Program-made: the position numbers and the translations under genes
Notes under the pieces: generated by a model
The model's input: the letters and a program-made list of their open reading frames with translations, nothing else
Database searches by the model: none
What the model was told of the DNA's origin: nothing
In this document: piece by piece, positions 26,162 to 34,838 of the stretch
Position numbering within the stretch: the stretch's first letter is position 1
How the letters are laid out: each line of letters begins with the position of its first letter
DNA from: Fabrea salina
Lineage: Eukaryota; Ciliophora; Heterotrichea; Heterotrichida; Fabreidae
NCBI GenBank assembly: GCA_022984795.1
Contig: JALIHJ010000034.1
Span: 186,001-250,000, forward strand
DNA length: 64,000 nucleotides
Reading direction: 5' to 3'

Positions 26162-26911
26162 ATGGCAGAATCCAAGTGGAAAAACCACCAAAGAACCCTT
26201 ATAGTGTGCTCGCGCGGAGTAACTCAGAACCAAAGACACCTAATCAACGACTTAGTCAAACTACTGCCTCACAGCAAAAAAGAAGCCAAAGTCGACAAAA
26301 TCAACCAAGTAGAAGCCATCCACGACTTAGCCGAAATGCACAACTGCAATAACTTCATTTACTTGGAGTCCAGACGCAAAATTGCTTTTTTGTGGATAGG
26401 CCACTTGCCCGAAGGTCCTTCAGCTAAGTTTTTATTACACTCAGTCCACACAAGTCAGGAGCTCAAGCTTTCTGGGAACTGCCTCAAAGGTTCGCGTCCA
26501 CTGCTTTCGTTTGACTCTTCATTCCAGAGCTCGCCTCACTTAGCCTTGCTGAAACACATGTTCACACAAACTTTGTCGGTTCCTCTTTACCACCCCAAGT
26601 CCATGCCTTTCTTCGACCATGTCTTCAGCATCACACACTCCAACAACCATATCTTCTTCAGGAACTTTGAAGTTGTGGAGCAAGACCAAGCCAGCATGGT
26701 TGAAATCGGACCAAGGTTCGTTCTGACGCCCATTAAGATCTTCGAAAAAGCCCTTAGTGGCCCAACTCTATACAAAAACGGAGCTTACAAAAAACCACAG
26801 AAAGAACCAAGGGTCAGTAGGTACCAAGAAAAACTCACTAAAAAACCCAAAAGGGAACCCAAAGTCGTAATCCAGACAGAAGATGCTTCCTTCAAGGACG
26901 TGTATGGGTAA
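26162..26911 (+). CDS. BRIX1: Ribosome biogenesis protein BRX1
   Basis: The protein has 249 aa with a Brix domain opening with the hallmark CSRGVTQNQRHLINDLVKLLPHSKKE-type block and continuing NCNNFIYLESRRKIAFLWIGHLPEGPSAKFLL and the FDHVFSI, IFFRNFEV, VEIGPRFVLTPIKIFE segments. BRX1 is a nucleolar factor needed for 60S subunit assembly. The basic C-terminal tail (KKPKREPKVV) is typical. The start codon is 3 bp after the previous stop. Confidence 0.96.
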   Translation: MAESKWKNHQRTLIVCSRGVTQNQRHLINDLVKLLPHSKKEAKVDKINQVEAIHDLAEMHNCNNFIYLESRRKIAFLWIGHLPEGPSAKFLLHSVHTSQELKLSGNCLKGSRPLLSFDSSFQSSPHLALLKHMFTQTLSVPLYHPKSMPFFDHVFSITHSNNHIFFRNFEVVEQDQASMVEIGPRFVLTPIKIFEKALSGPTLYKNGAYKKPQKEPRVSRYQEKLTKKPKREPKVVIQTEDASFKDVYG

Positions 26912-26925
26912 TATTCTAGAAATAA

Positions 26926-27339
26926 TTATTTAGCACTTTTCTGTTTAAAGTCCCTGATAGCTGCCTTAACGGCGTCTTCGGCAAGCATGCTGCAGTGAAG
27001 CTTGATAGGAGGTAGGTGCAAGTAACTGGCAATGTCGGTGTTCTTCAGCTTAGACGCTTCTTCTAGGTCCAGGCCTTTGATGTACTCAGTTGCGTAGGAA
27101 CTGCTTGCAATTGCCGAACCGCACCCAAAAGTTTTAAAGACCGCTTCTTGGATTTTGTTGTCCTTGACTTTGATTTGCAACTTCATGACGTCACCACACG
27201 CTGGAGCACCCACCACACCGGTCCCGATGTCTTCAGACTTGCGGTCGAAGCTGCCTACGTTGCGGGGGTTTTCGTAATAGTCAATTACCTTTTCGTGGTA
27301 CTTCCTAATGAGTGGTCTGATGCTTTTTAGGTTCAACAT
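26926..27339 (-). CDS. ISCU: Iron-sulfur cluster scaffold ISCU
   Basis: The protein has 137 aa with a short arginine-bearing leader (MLNLKSIRPLIRKYHE) suited to mitochondrial import. Scaffold residues are all present: C48 with D50 (APACGDVMKL), C73 (TFGCGSAIASSS) and H115-C116 in the LPPIKLHCSMLAEDA segment that also binds the HSC20/HSP70 chaperones. It assembles [2Fe-2S] clusters on the NFS1 complex in mitochondria. The length is that of the mature protein plus a short leader. Confidence 0.97.
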   Translation of the reverse strand: MLNLKSIRPLIRKYHEKVIDYYENPRNVGSFDRKSEDIGTGVVGAPACGDVMKLQIKVKDNKIQEAVFKTFGCGSAIASSSYATEYIKGLDLEEASKLKNTDIASYLHLPPIKLHCSMLAEDAVKAAIRDFKQKSAK

Positions 27340-27427
27340 ATTTATTATTACATGTTAGATCGCAAATAGAACTTAGCTTCAAATATGCTAGAAAATTCCA
27401 CCAAAAAGACCATTAATTATTCACTAT

Positions 27428-28423
27428 CTAATTGAACGACTTTTTAGGGGTTTTTGTTCTAGGAGGGGTCACAGGTCGGCCTACGTTCATTCCGCCGTAG
27501 TTGTTTTTTTGCTTCTTTTCGCTGGGTTTCAGAATCTGGAAGGAGCACATCAGAGTCTCGTCCACGCTCATCATCGAACCTGCGTTGTCAAACTCCCCAC
27601 AGTAGTTGGGCGCCGAAAACAGTGTGACCAGTTGCCTTTTTGCGAAAAACTCGTACCCGTCTTCAACTACTTGGTGTGCCCGGCAAATCAGGTCCAAGTC
27701 GTGCCTCCTAAGGAAGTTAGCCACAATGTCGGAACCAAATGTAAAGGATACGCCTCGGTCGTTCTCGCCCCAGCCCTGGACTTCTCTGTCAGGGTCTGAC
27801 CACAAAAGGTCGCACAGCAAACCTGTGTCTGGAACGTCGGTGGGTCTCATGAGTCGTCTGATCTGCTCCATGTTGGACAGTTCAGGGCTGAGTCCTCCGT
27901 GCATGCAAAGTATCTTGTCGTCAATGATTGCTGCCACCGGGAGGCAATTGAAGCAGTCTGTGAAGGTTTTCCAAAGCTTTATGTTGTATCTTCTTTTGCA
28001 CTCGTCGTAGAAGCCGTATATCCTGTTTATAGAAGCACACTCGTGGTTACCTCTTAACAAAAAGAAGTTTTCTGGGTACTTAATTTTAAAGGCTAAAAGA
28101 AGACAAACAGTTTCAAGGCTCTGCTTGCCGCGATCGACGTAGTCCCCCAGGAAGAGGTAGTTCGCCTCAGGGGGGAACCCTCCGTACTCAAATAACCTCA
28201 ACAAGTCGTAGTACTGGCCGTGGATATCCCCACATATTTTAAGAGGGGCCTCCAGCTCCAACAGTATGGGCTGGCTCATCAATATTTCGCGCGATTTTAT
28301 ACAGAGCCCGCGTATTTCTTGCTCGGTAAGGTTGACTTGCCTTCCAGGCCGCGATCCTCTTACCTCTAAGAGCTTATCTATTATACCATCAACGTCGAGG
28401 TCGGGAGGGCTGTTTGTTACCAT
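27428..28423 (-). CDS. PPP1C: Protein phosphatase 1 catalytic subunit
   Basis: The protein has 331 aa when started at the ATG at 28423 ([16 protein letters not shown]), which matches PP1 starts; a longer reading would need TTG. The motifs [67 protein letters not shown] and the toxin-binding loop region [13 protein letters not shown] are intact, so all metal ligands and the phosphate-binding Arg/His are present. It is a Ser/Thr phosphatase targeted by RVxF regulators. The C-terminal TPPR element, a CDK site in animals, is kept (VTPPRTKTP). The stop is TAG. Confidence 0.97.
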   Translation of the reverse strand: MVTNSPPDLDVDGIIDKLLEVRGSRPGRQVNLTEQEIRGLCIKSREILMSQPILLELEAPLKICGDIHGQYYDLLRLFEYGGFPPEANYLFLGDYVDRGKQSLETVCLLLAFKIKYPENFFLLRGNHECASINRIYGFYDECKRRYNIKLWKTFTDCFNCLPVAAIIDDKILCMHGGLSPELSNMEQIRRLMRPTDVPDTGLLCDLLWSDPDREVQGWGENDRGVSFTFGSDIVANFLRRHDLDLICRAHQVVEDGYEFFAKRQLVTLFSAPNYCGEFDNAGSMMSVDETLMCSFQILKPSEKKQKNNYGGMNVGRPVTPPRTKTPKKSFN

Positions 28424-28455
28424 TTTCTTTCTGAAGAGTTTCAATTAGTTAAAGT

Positions 28456-29013
28456 TTACGTTAGAATTCCAGGACTAGGTGGGGCTTTTTCAGGTTGGGG
28501 TCTTTGAGGCTGGGCTCTCTGGGGTTGAGGTCTTTGAGGTCTTGGTCTCTGGACTTGGGGTCTTTGAGGTTGAGTTCTTTGGGGTTGCTGGTTGTTTGTA
28601 GCTCTCCTAGCAGGTGGGGGTTCTACCCTTCCAGTGGGAACAGTTGGTTGGATGTCATTGAACCGCCTAACAGGTTGGTTTTCAGCTCTCCAGTTACTAG
28701 GTATAAAGTCGCCCCTTCTATTGTCATCAACTACTCTTCTGACAGGTCTTCTGGGTTGATAGTAATCGATTTGCAGCCTTTCAACACTTCTGGGAGAACT
28801 TTGGCGCACTCTGCGAGGGCGGTCAAAAGCCTGCATTGCTCGGTGCATGTGCTGTTCCATTTCTTCAAACATTCGGTCAAAGTTCTGTGAAAATTCCCTT
28901 CCAAACACCCCAGGAGGCCCAAAGTCAGCAAAGAAATCGTCAAAGCTCCTAGGGGCACCAGTGTTTCTGTGAGCAGTTCTGTTGTTTTTGGAGTTTTCTG
29001 GAACTACAAGCAT
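28456..29013 (-). CDS. Arg/Pro/Gln-rich low-complexity protein, 185 aa
   Basis: The N-terminal third is acidic and aromatic with a possible helix (FDDFFADFGPP, FDRMFEEMEQHMHRAMQAF). The rest is disordered and very rich in Arg, Pro and Gln, ending in tandem PQRPQ-type units. There is no signal peptide, span or known domain. Such tails often bind RNA, SH3 or profilin-like partners, but nothing here allows a choice. It starts 3 bp after the TrpRS stop. Confidence 0.65.
   Translation of the reverse strand: MLVVPENSKNNRTAHRNTGAPRSFDDFFADFGPPGVFGREFSQNFDRMFEEMEQHMHRAMQAFDRPRRVRQSSPRSVERLQIDYYQPRRPVRRVVDDNRRGDFIPSNWRAENQPVRRFNDIQPTVPTGRVEPPPARRATNNQQPQRTQPQRPQVQRPRPQRPQPQRAQPQRPQPEKAPPSPGILT
28488..28600 (-). 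repeat. Minisatellite coding for PQRPQ-type units
   Basis: On the plus strand the motif TCTTTGAGG or TCTCTGGG with short GGTTG, GGCTG or ACTTG linkers repeats roughly every 9-18 bp, giving the Pro-Gln-Arg-Pro-Gln tail. The number of units probably varies between strains. Confidence 0.65.
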
Positions 29014-29016
29014 TAT

Positions 29017-30003
29017 TTAATTATAAAATCCCAAAAAATGTGAAATCTCATTTAAGTTTTTCTCAGCTAAGACTCCAGCTTTTTGGGATCCCTTTTGTAA
29101 GATGTTTTTTAGCTTCTCTGAGTCATTGTAAAGCTCCAGAGTTTTTTCCCTGATGGGTTTTAGGTGCTCAATGACTGCTTCTGCCAAAGCTTCTTTGAAA
29201 ACAAGTGTGTTATCCCAGTTCCTTTCTTCTAGTTGCTGGATGCTTTCACAGGTCACTCCTTCAAAGATTCTGAAGAGGTTGGCCAGTTCTTTGCGGTCTT
29301 CGTCGAACTTAATAACTGCTTCTGAGTCTGTTTTGGCTTTCCGAATCTTGGAAAGAATCAAGTCAGGTTCGTCTAACAAGTTAACTCGTGAGTTGTCGGA
29401 CTTGGCAGACTTACTCATCTTGTTAAGGGGGTTTCTAAGGTCCATGACGCGTGTGGCGTTTGTGTGGAGTGGCTCAGGCACAGGAAAAACTGTCTCAAAC
29501 AAACTATTGAATCTCACAGCAATGTCCCGAGCAAGTTCTAAGTGCTGGGTTTGGTCTTCACCAACTGGAACTAAGTCAGCTTTGTAGAGCAAAATATCTG
29601 CAGCCATAAGTGCTGGGTAAGAGAAAAGCCCCAAACTCGCTCCGTCAAGGGCTTTTTTCTTTTCTTTGAACTGAGTCATTCGCTGGAACCAAGACATAGG
29701 AGAAATGCAACCTAGAATCCACATAAGCTGAGTGTGGTGCTTCACTTGGGACTGCAAAAACAAAGGACTCACTCCTATAGCCGCCAACGTCGCAGCAGTC
29801 ATCTTAGAAGACTCGTAGAGTTCCTGGGCTAGTTTGTGTCCAGACGCAACTTGGAAGTATGAAGAAGTGATTGCGTGCATGTCAACTATGCAAAACAAAC
29901 ACTCGTAACTAGCTTGCAAGTGCACCCAGTTCTTGATGGCTCCCAAGTAGTTGCCTAGGTGTATCATTCCAGTAGGCTGGATTCCCGAAAAGACTTTTTT
30001 CAT
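29017..30003 (-). CDS. WARS2: Tryptophanyl-tRNA synthetase, bacterial/mitochondrial type
   Basis: The protein has 328 aa, the compact bacterial-type TrpRS. Class I signatures are seen: VFSGIQPTGMIHLGNYLGAI (HLGN 15-18), DMHAIT, LMWILGCI, MAADILLY, VGEDQTQHLELARDIA and KMSKS (195-199), followed by the usual LLDEPD and IRKAKTDS. It charges tRNA-Trp, presumably in mitochondria. An obvious leader peptide is not visible, since the Rossmann fold starts at residue 3. The first residues may double as an import signal. Confidence 0.95.
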   Translation of the reverse strand: MKKVFSGIQPTGMIHLGNYLGAIKNWVHLQASYECLFCIVDMHAITSSYFQVASGHKLAQELYESSKMTAATLAAIGVSPLFLQSQVKHHTQLMWILGCISPMSWFQRMTQFKEKKKALDGASLGLFSYPALMAADILLYKADLVPVGEDQTQHLELARDIAVRFNSLFETVFPVPEPLHTNATRVMDLRNPLNKMSKSAKSDNSRVNLLDEPDLILSKIRKAKTDSEAVIKFDEDRKELANLFRIFEGVTCESIQQLEERNWDNTLVFKEALAEAVIEHLKPIREKTLELYNDSEKLKNILQKGSQKAGVLAEKNLNEISHFLGFYN

Positions 30004-30023
30004 TATGACTGAATAAAATTAGG

Positions 30024-31658
30024 TTATTCATACTCCGCTGGAGCAAACACATCGTCTATTTTAAGGATCATCTTAACGACCTGCGTAGCTAAGAGCAACT
30101 GCTGCACTTTGCTGCTGAGTGACTCAAAGACCCTTAGTTGCCTCATGTCTTCTGTGCCTTTCCACAAAGCGTCCACTCCTAAGCGCTTGGAAGAGTCTTT
30201 GATCATTTCGGCCTTGAGTTTAGTGACTACGTCAATGGGTGAGTAGCCTGAGTTCTCAGCTAAGGCAGAAGGAATGTCTTCAAGTGCGTCGGCAAAGGCC
30301 CTCATGGCGTACTGTTCAATTGTAGGTTCTTTTTCAACTTCTTTGTTGATCGCAATAGCTGCAAGGAGTTCTGCACACCCTCCGCCGTAAACTACCTTAG
30401 AGTCCCTGATCATGTTCCTCACTACACAAATGGCGTCATGGATGCAGCGCTTGGCTTCGTCAATAATCATCTTGTTGCCTCCCCTGACCATCACAGTCAC
30501 TGCACTGGTGTTAGGACACTCTTCAATAACTATCATTCTGTCCTCTGCAGTGCCAAACCCGAACTCCCTAACTTTTCCAGCCTGGCCAAGTTTCTCAGGG
30601 GTAAGTTCTGAAAACCTAGGAACTATTCTTCCGTTGGTGGCCATAGCAATTAGTTCAATTTCTACACCACCTACCCACCTCACAGCTGGCAAGTGGTTGG
30701 CCATCAACAAGTGGTTAGCTTCGTCGTCAAATCCCCACTGGCACAACACCAAGTTGGCTCCGCTGTTTTTAACGTCTTCGATCATTTTCACAAAGTATTG
30801 TTGTTCTTGTGCGTAGAGTTCTCTGTACTGGTCAGCAGAGTTTATTTCAATCTTGTGTTTGGTTTTGGGTTTGGGAGGCTCAAAGGGACAAGTCAGAATG
30901 GCTATTTTGGCGTCTGTTACTTCTTTGGGCATTTGTGGGTGAGAAAAGTCTTTGTCAATTACGATCCCTCTTACAAGGCAACTTTCTGCAAGACTCCCTC
31001 CAGGCTTCCCTTCTACCTTGATGTGCTCAAAGTTCACGTCCCGCCTTTCCATGTCAGCTATATCTAGTACGGCTTCCACAGCTATTTCAGCAAGCTTGTC
31101 TTGTTGACTGGAAACTACTTTGCTGCACAAGGCAGTTCTGGCGGCTTCTTTGAGGATTTTGTGGTCCTCTTCAGCAATATCCAGTTCTTCACAGGTTTCT
31201 TGCAAGTGCTTCACAGCAATTTCACAGGCTCGTTCAAAGCCGTCACAGACTCTCAGGGGGTGGAGTCCTTTGTCCAGGAGGGTTTGGGCTTGCTCCAGAA
31301 GTGCGCCAGCCAACACCACTACTCCTGTAGTGCCGTCTCCGATTTCATCATCTTGGGACTTGCTCAGCTCTACAAGCAACTTGGCCATTTGGTGTTCAAT
31401 CTGCATCTTGTCCATGATGGTAGCTCCGTCGTTCGTCACAGTGACGTCGTTGTCAGGAGAGACCAAAATCTTGTCCATCCCTCTTGGACCCAAACTTGTC
31501 CTCAGCAATGTCGCCACTGAACGAGCAGCTTGGATGTTCATCTTCTGAGCTTCGGCTCCTTTGATTCGGGATTTCTTTTCTTGTTCTTTAACCACGATGT
31601 AAGGCCTCCCGAACTCGTCGAAGGCTAAGAATTGCCCTTGAGCAGCTTGTTGCGCCAT
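30024..31658 (-). CDS. CCT5: T-complex chaperonin subunit epsilon (CCT5)
   Basis: The protein has 544 aa, full length. The N-terminus [18 protein letters not shown] is specific to the epsilon subunit. Group II chaperonin motifs are present: [44 protein letters not shown] (nucleotide-binding Asp), and [13 protein letters not shown] in the third segment. It is one of eight subunits of the cytosolic TRiC ring that folds tubulin and actin, fitting a cortex rich in microtubules. The gene is divergent from the next across 72 bp. Confidence 0.97.
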   Translation of the reverse strand: MAQQAAQGQFLAFDEFGRPYIVVKEQEKKSRIKGAEAQKMNIQAARSVATLLRTSLGPRGMDKILVSPDNDVTVTNDGATIMDKMQIEHQMAKLLVELSKSQDDEIGDGTTGVVVLAGALLEQAQTLLDKGLHPLRVCDGFERACEIAVKHLQETCEELDIAEEDHKILKEAARTALCSKVVSSQQDKLAEIAVEAVLDIADMERRDVNFEHIKVEGKPGGSLAESCLVRGIVIDKDFSHPQMPKEVTDAKIAILTCPFEPPKPKTKHKIEINSADQYRELYAQEQQYFVKMIEDVKNSGANLVLCQWGFDDEANHLLMANHLPAVRWVGGVEIELIAMATNGRIVPRFSELTPEKLGQAGKVREFGFGTAEDRMIVIEECPNTSAVTVMVRGGNKMIIDEAKRCIHDAICVVRNMIRDSKVVYGGGCAELLAAIAINKEVEKEPTIEQYAMRAFADALEDIPSALAENSGYSPIDVVTKLKAEMIKDSSKRLGVDALWKGTEDMRQLRVFESLSSKVQQLLLATQVVKMILKIDDVFAPAEYE

Positions 31659-31730
31659 TTATATGTTGATGCAGTTCCTAGAATACCTGAGCAGTCCCTA
31701 GCAAGCTAATTATTGTAATAATTTTTAACA

Positions 31731-32594
31731 ATGCAAACAAGCCCAAATCAATTTTTCAAAGAAGAAAGCCGGAAATTCATATGGGAGTCTGCTGCTCCAG
31801 AAAGACCCAAGTCACGAGTTAAAAGAGGTCAAAGTGCCGAGCCTAACCGACTTAACAACACTCAGTTTTCTAAAAGTGGATTTAACAGTGTTACGCCGGC
31901 AAACAGAAAGTTTTTTGCAAGTTACGCCACAAAAGAAACCCTACCTCCTAGCTACGCTATCCAGTACCTTGGAGTCACAAATGGCCAAATTGGAATTTGG
32001 ACTAAACGCACTACAATTCCCCAGCTGTCTCCACTTGAGTCCTGCAAAGACGTTCCTCTGCCCTTAATCTACTCCTCAGTTCCTGAAAAAAAGTCACCTA
32101 CTTTCATTGAAAAACTAGTAAAAAACAACCCAACCCCAGTTCAGGACGAGTACAACATTGAAGAAGTCAAGGACGGGTCCCAAGTTTCTACTGAAGAAGA
32201 AGCAATTATACAGCCTAACCCTGAACTCTACAACCAGTACATAATCCACACCTACGCAAGGCCCCGGTGCCTTTCTTCTTACAGAAAGTCTCGGGAACAA
32301 GTTGAGTACTGCAGACTCAACCCTGAGTTCCACAAAGTCCAAAACAGATTCCAGCTAAAGAAAAGCAAAGTAGTGGAAGCTCCTATGTACCGAACAGGTG
32401 TAAGTGGGTGGAAGTTAACTCGTCCTAAGTCTTCTATGAGTATCAAAAGAAGGAAGTCCAGAACTGCTCCCAAACAAAAGTCCTCAACTCCTTTAAAGTG
32501 CCAGGAAAAAGAGTCTCTTGAAAGCTACTACAACGAACCCTACTTAAAATTTTTAGCCCAAAAAGGATTCAATATTAAAAAATCTGCTTTTTAA
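31731..32594 (+). CDS. Hypothetical basic protein, 287 aa
   Basis: This is a Lys/Ser/Pro-rich protein with no signal peptide, span or known domain. Local blocks look like short binding motifs: NQFFKEESRKFIWES, YAIQYLGVTNGQIGIWTKR, IIHTYARPRCLSSYRKSR, CRLNPEFHKVQNRF. A C-terminal basic, disordered run (KSSMSIKRRKSRTAPKQ) is followed by YYNEPYLKFLAQKGF. The mix of basic linker and short aromatic blocks is common in ciliate cortical and axonemal proteins, but no family was recognised. Confidence 0.65.
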   Translation: MQTSPNQFFKEESRKFIWESAAPERPKSRVKRGQSAEPNRLNNTQFSKSGFNSVTPANRKFFASYATKETLPPSYAIQYLGVTNGQIGIWTKRTTIPQLSPLESCKDVPLPLIYSSVPEKKSPTFIEKLVKNNPTPVQDEYNIEEVKDGSQVSTEEEAIIQPNPELYNQYIIHTYARPRCLSSYRKSREQVEYCRLNPEFHKVQNRFQLKKSKVVEAPMYRTGVSGWKLTRPKSSMSIKRRKSRTAPKQKSSTPLKCQEKESLESYYNEPYLKFLAQKGFNIKKSAF

Positions 32595-32629
32595 CTGACT
32601 GTGTTGACCAAGTAATTTAGCATTAATTA

Positions 32630-33787
32630 TCATCTAAACATATTAGGGTTTCGTTTAAGAAAAAGCTCCAACAAGTTTTGCTTTTTCGAATTGCGCAGGG
32701 TTGTAGTGAACTGCTTAGCAGACTTATTCCGCACCCACTGAAAAAAAGTTATGTGGTCTTGAACGTCTCCAAAGTGCAGTAAGTGCTCCCTAGTTTGCTC
32801 TTTGTATGGAAAATTCTGGACACTGTGGAACTCTAAAGGGTCTTGGTTGTAGTGGTCTTTGAAAAACCCAGACAAGGACTCACTGAACTGGCCTGTGCAC
32901 AGCAAGTCCAGCCACTCACTAGTAGTGTCCAAGTCAGTGTCAAGGCACAAAGAATTAAGTTCCAAAAGCTCCAAGGGGACTTGGAATGTTTGGTTTTGAA
33001 CCAAAACAACACCAGTGCTTGCAGCTTTTAACTCCACTGCTTGTCCAAAGCTGTTTTGACTTGACTGGCAAAGACTGAGGGTGTTCAGTATTCTGTGGAG
33101 GTTGCCTTTGTAAATTCTGTATAAATTAGAAACTAGGTACTCAGGAACCTTAGGTGTGAGGTGGAGGATCCTCTCTAGTTGGGGTGCTTCAACTGTAAAA
33201 ACTTTAAGGTCTTTGTTAGACTGGAGTAAAGGCGGAATCCAGGTGCAGGCCATCAAAATAGGACTTCTGCTTTTAGTGACTAAGTCGTTTATGCACTTGT
33301 AGAAGCCTACGTCGGGTTCTAGGTGCAATTCAATGTCGTCTATAAACACTACAGCTCCTATGTTGGAGTTCTGTCCTAGGGTGTAAGTCTGTGTGGCTTC
33401 TTTAAGTAACTTGTTAATATTAGAAGAGTTCCTTTGACAAGAAACGTTCAGTTCTAGCAACTTGAACCCCATGTAAGCACATGTGTCTCTAATTAAAAAA
33501 GTTTTTCCGCAGCCTGGAGGTCCCTGGACAACAAAGGTCTTTTTGGGTTCTTTGAGTACAAAGGAGTCTTTACTCTGGACCTTAGCTTTGTAACTTTTGA
33601 GGTAAGACATCAAAGTAGACCTGATTTGCGGGTGCAGTGAGTAAGTAGGCGGGGATTCTGAACTTGTCAGGTCTGGCTTTGTTAAGTGCTTGAAAATTGA
33701 AGACTGTTCTTTTTGCAAAGAATTAGCTTTGGGCTTCTTGAGTTTAGGCTGGGAGTAAGTTTCGTTCCTGGTTTTCCTTTTAAGCAT
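32630..33787 (-). CDS. ATAD5/Elg1-like AAA+ clamp-loader protein
   Basis: The protein has 385 aa. Walker A is GPPGCGKT (89-96) and Walker B is VVFIDDIEL (Asp150, Asp151). The segment between them, GFKLLELNVSCQRNSSNINKLLKEATQ, closely follows the ATAD5/Elg1 pattern GFK..E.N.S.QR....I...LKEATQ, which separates it from RFC1 and CHTF18. A lid and C-terminal helices follow. Elg1-RFC unloads PCNA after replication. This copy is much shorter than animal ATAD5 and has almost no N-terminal extension. It ends in TGA. Its ATG abuts the previous TAA with no spacer. Confidence 0.78.
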   Translation of the reverse strand: MLKRKTRNETYSQPKLKKPKANSLQKEQSSIFKHLTKPDLTSSESPPTYSLHPQIRSTLMSYLKSYKAKVQSKDSFVLKEPKKTFVVQGPPGCGKTFLIRDTCAYMGFKLLELNVSCQRNSSNINKLLKEATQTYTLGQNSNIGAVVFIDDIELHLEPDVGFYKCINDLVTKSRSPILMACTWIPPLLQSNKDLKVFTVEAPQLERILHLTPKVPEYLVSNLYRIYKGNLHRILNTLSLCQSSQNSFGQAVELKAASTGVVLVQNQTFQVPLELLELNSLCLDTDLDTTSEWLDLLCTGQFSESLSGFFKDHYNQDPLEFHSVQNFPYKEQTREHLLHFGDVQDHITFFQWVRNKSAKQFTTTLRNSKKQNLLELFLKRNPNMFR

Positions 33788-34819
33788 TTAAGTGTTTATT
33801 ATGTTAGGCAAAACTCCTGCCTCTATGCTGAAGTTGAGGTTTGCAGTTACTAAGTTGGTTTCTAGGACTGGAAACTCCAACTCAAACCCTGTGGACTTTA
33901 GTTTTTGGTTTGAAATGCACAAGTGGTTCCCTTTGAGGTTTTCTTCTTCCACAAAAGGCGATATAGGCGACTCGAGTTCTCCACAGATTTCAGCCCAGGG
34001 CTGCATGTGGACAGAGTTGGCTTCTTCAGCTATAGTTTGCAAAGAAGCCAAACTAGTTAGGGTCTTGGAAAAGTAAGAGTACTTGATTCCAAATATTTCT
34101 TTAAGGAGTCTGTTGAGTTTTTCTTGAGTAGTGTCGTTGTCGTCCACCAAGTTAAACACTCCAGCTTGGTCTTTGAGGTGCAGCACAGAGTTGCACAGGT
34201 CAGTGATGTGCAAAGTGTTGATTCTAAGGTCTTTTCCCCAAAGAACTTTCATCTTTTTGTTGATGTGCTTGTACACTGCCGCCAAAACTGCTCTTGGAGT
34301 CACTGTCGAGGTGTCTCCGTTCCCGTAAACCAGTGCAGGACGCAGAATCAAAGCACCTTCAGGAAGCATAGCTTCAGCTTGGTGGGAGTACTGGGCTTCA
34401 ATGGTCCATGGCTCCACTTGAGCTTCTTCTGTAGAAGGTTTTTTGCTGCTTTTGTATACTTTGGCAGAAGAGATCTCTATCCACTTAGAACTTCCAAGGT
34501 GCTGCAAGCACTTTTCTACTACGCCAACTGTGCTGGTTTGGTGGTACCTTTCAGGCATTCCACTGCGGCTTTCTCCACAGCAGTTCACTATGTAGCTGTA
34601 GTTATCCGTAAAAGCTTTTTCAGCATTGCGACTTAAGTCAGTTTGTATCATGTTAACTTGGACAAATGCTTCTAAGTGAACTGGGTGCATAAAAGACATT
34701 TCAGGCAACTTTTTGTCAGCAACGGTGATTTTTTTAAACCCGTGGTCTTGCAAGTGCTTAACTAAGTTCCTTCCAATGTAGCCACACCCACCCAATATGA
34801 GCCAGGAGGTTTCTTCCAT
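33788..34819 (-). CDS. Extended SDR-like protein without the catalytic lysine
   Basis: The protein has 343 aa with a Rossmann fold (LGGCGYIGRNLVKHL; G10/G11, G13, G16), VNCCGE, EISSAKVYKSS (the Ser/Thr site) and a central RPALVYGNGD typical of 3-beta-HSD and epimerase relatives. The YxxxK active site reads Tyr144-S-H-Q-Ala148, so Lys is missing; the HTLHITDLCNSVLHL-type block that follows is normal. It may bind NAD(P) without redox activity, as in atypical SDRs that act as scaffolds or sensors. Divergent from CFAP57 by 19 bp. Confidence 0.85.
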   Translation of the reverse strand: MEETSWLILGGCGYIGRNLVKHLQDHGFKKITVADKKLPEMSFMHPVHLEAFVQVNMIQTDLSRNAEKAFTDNYSYIVNCCGESRSGMPERYHQTSTVGVVEKCLQHLGSSKWIEISSAKVYKSSKKPSTEEAQVEPWTIEAQYSHQAEAMLPEGALILRPALVYGNGDTSTVTPRAVLAAVYKHINKKMKVLWGKDLRINTLHITDLCNSVLHLKDQAGVFNLVDDNDTTQEKLNRLLKEIFGIKYSYFSKTLTSLASLQTIAEEANSVHMQPWAEICGELESPISPFVEEENLKGNHLCISNQKLKSTGFELEFPVLETNLVTANLNFSIEAGVLPNIINT

Positions 34820-34838
34820 TAGTTAATATTTCAAATAT

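Noticed and set aside
27428-28444. PP1 starting at 28444
   Set aside because: That start would be TTG; the ATG at 28423 gives the conserved PP1 N-terminus.
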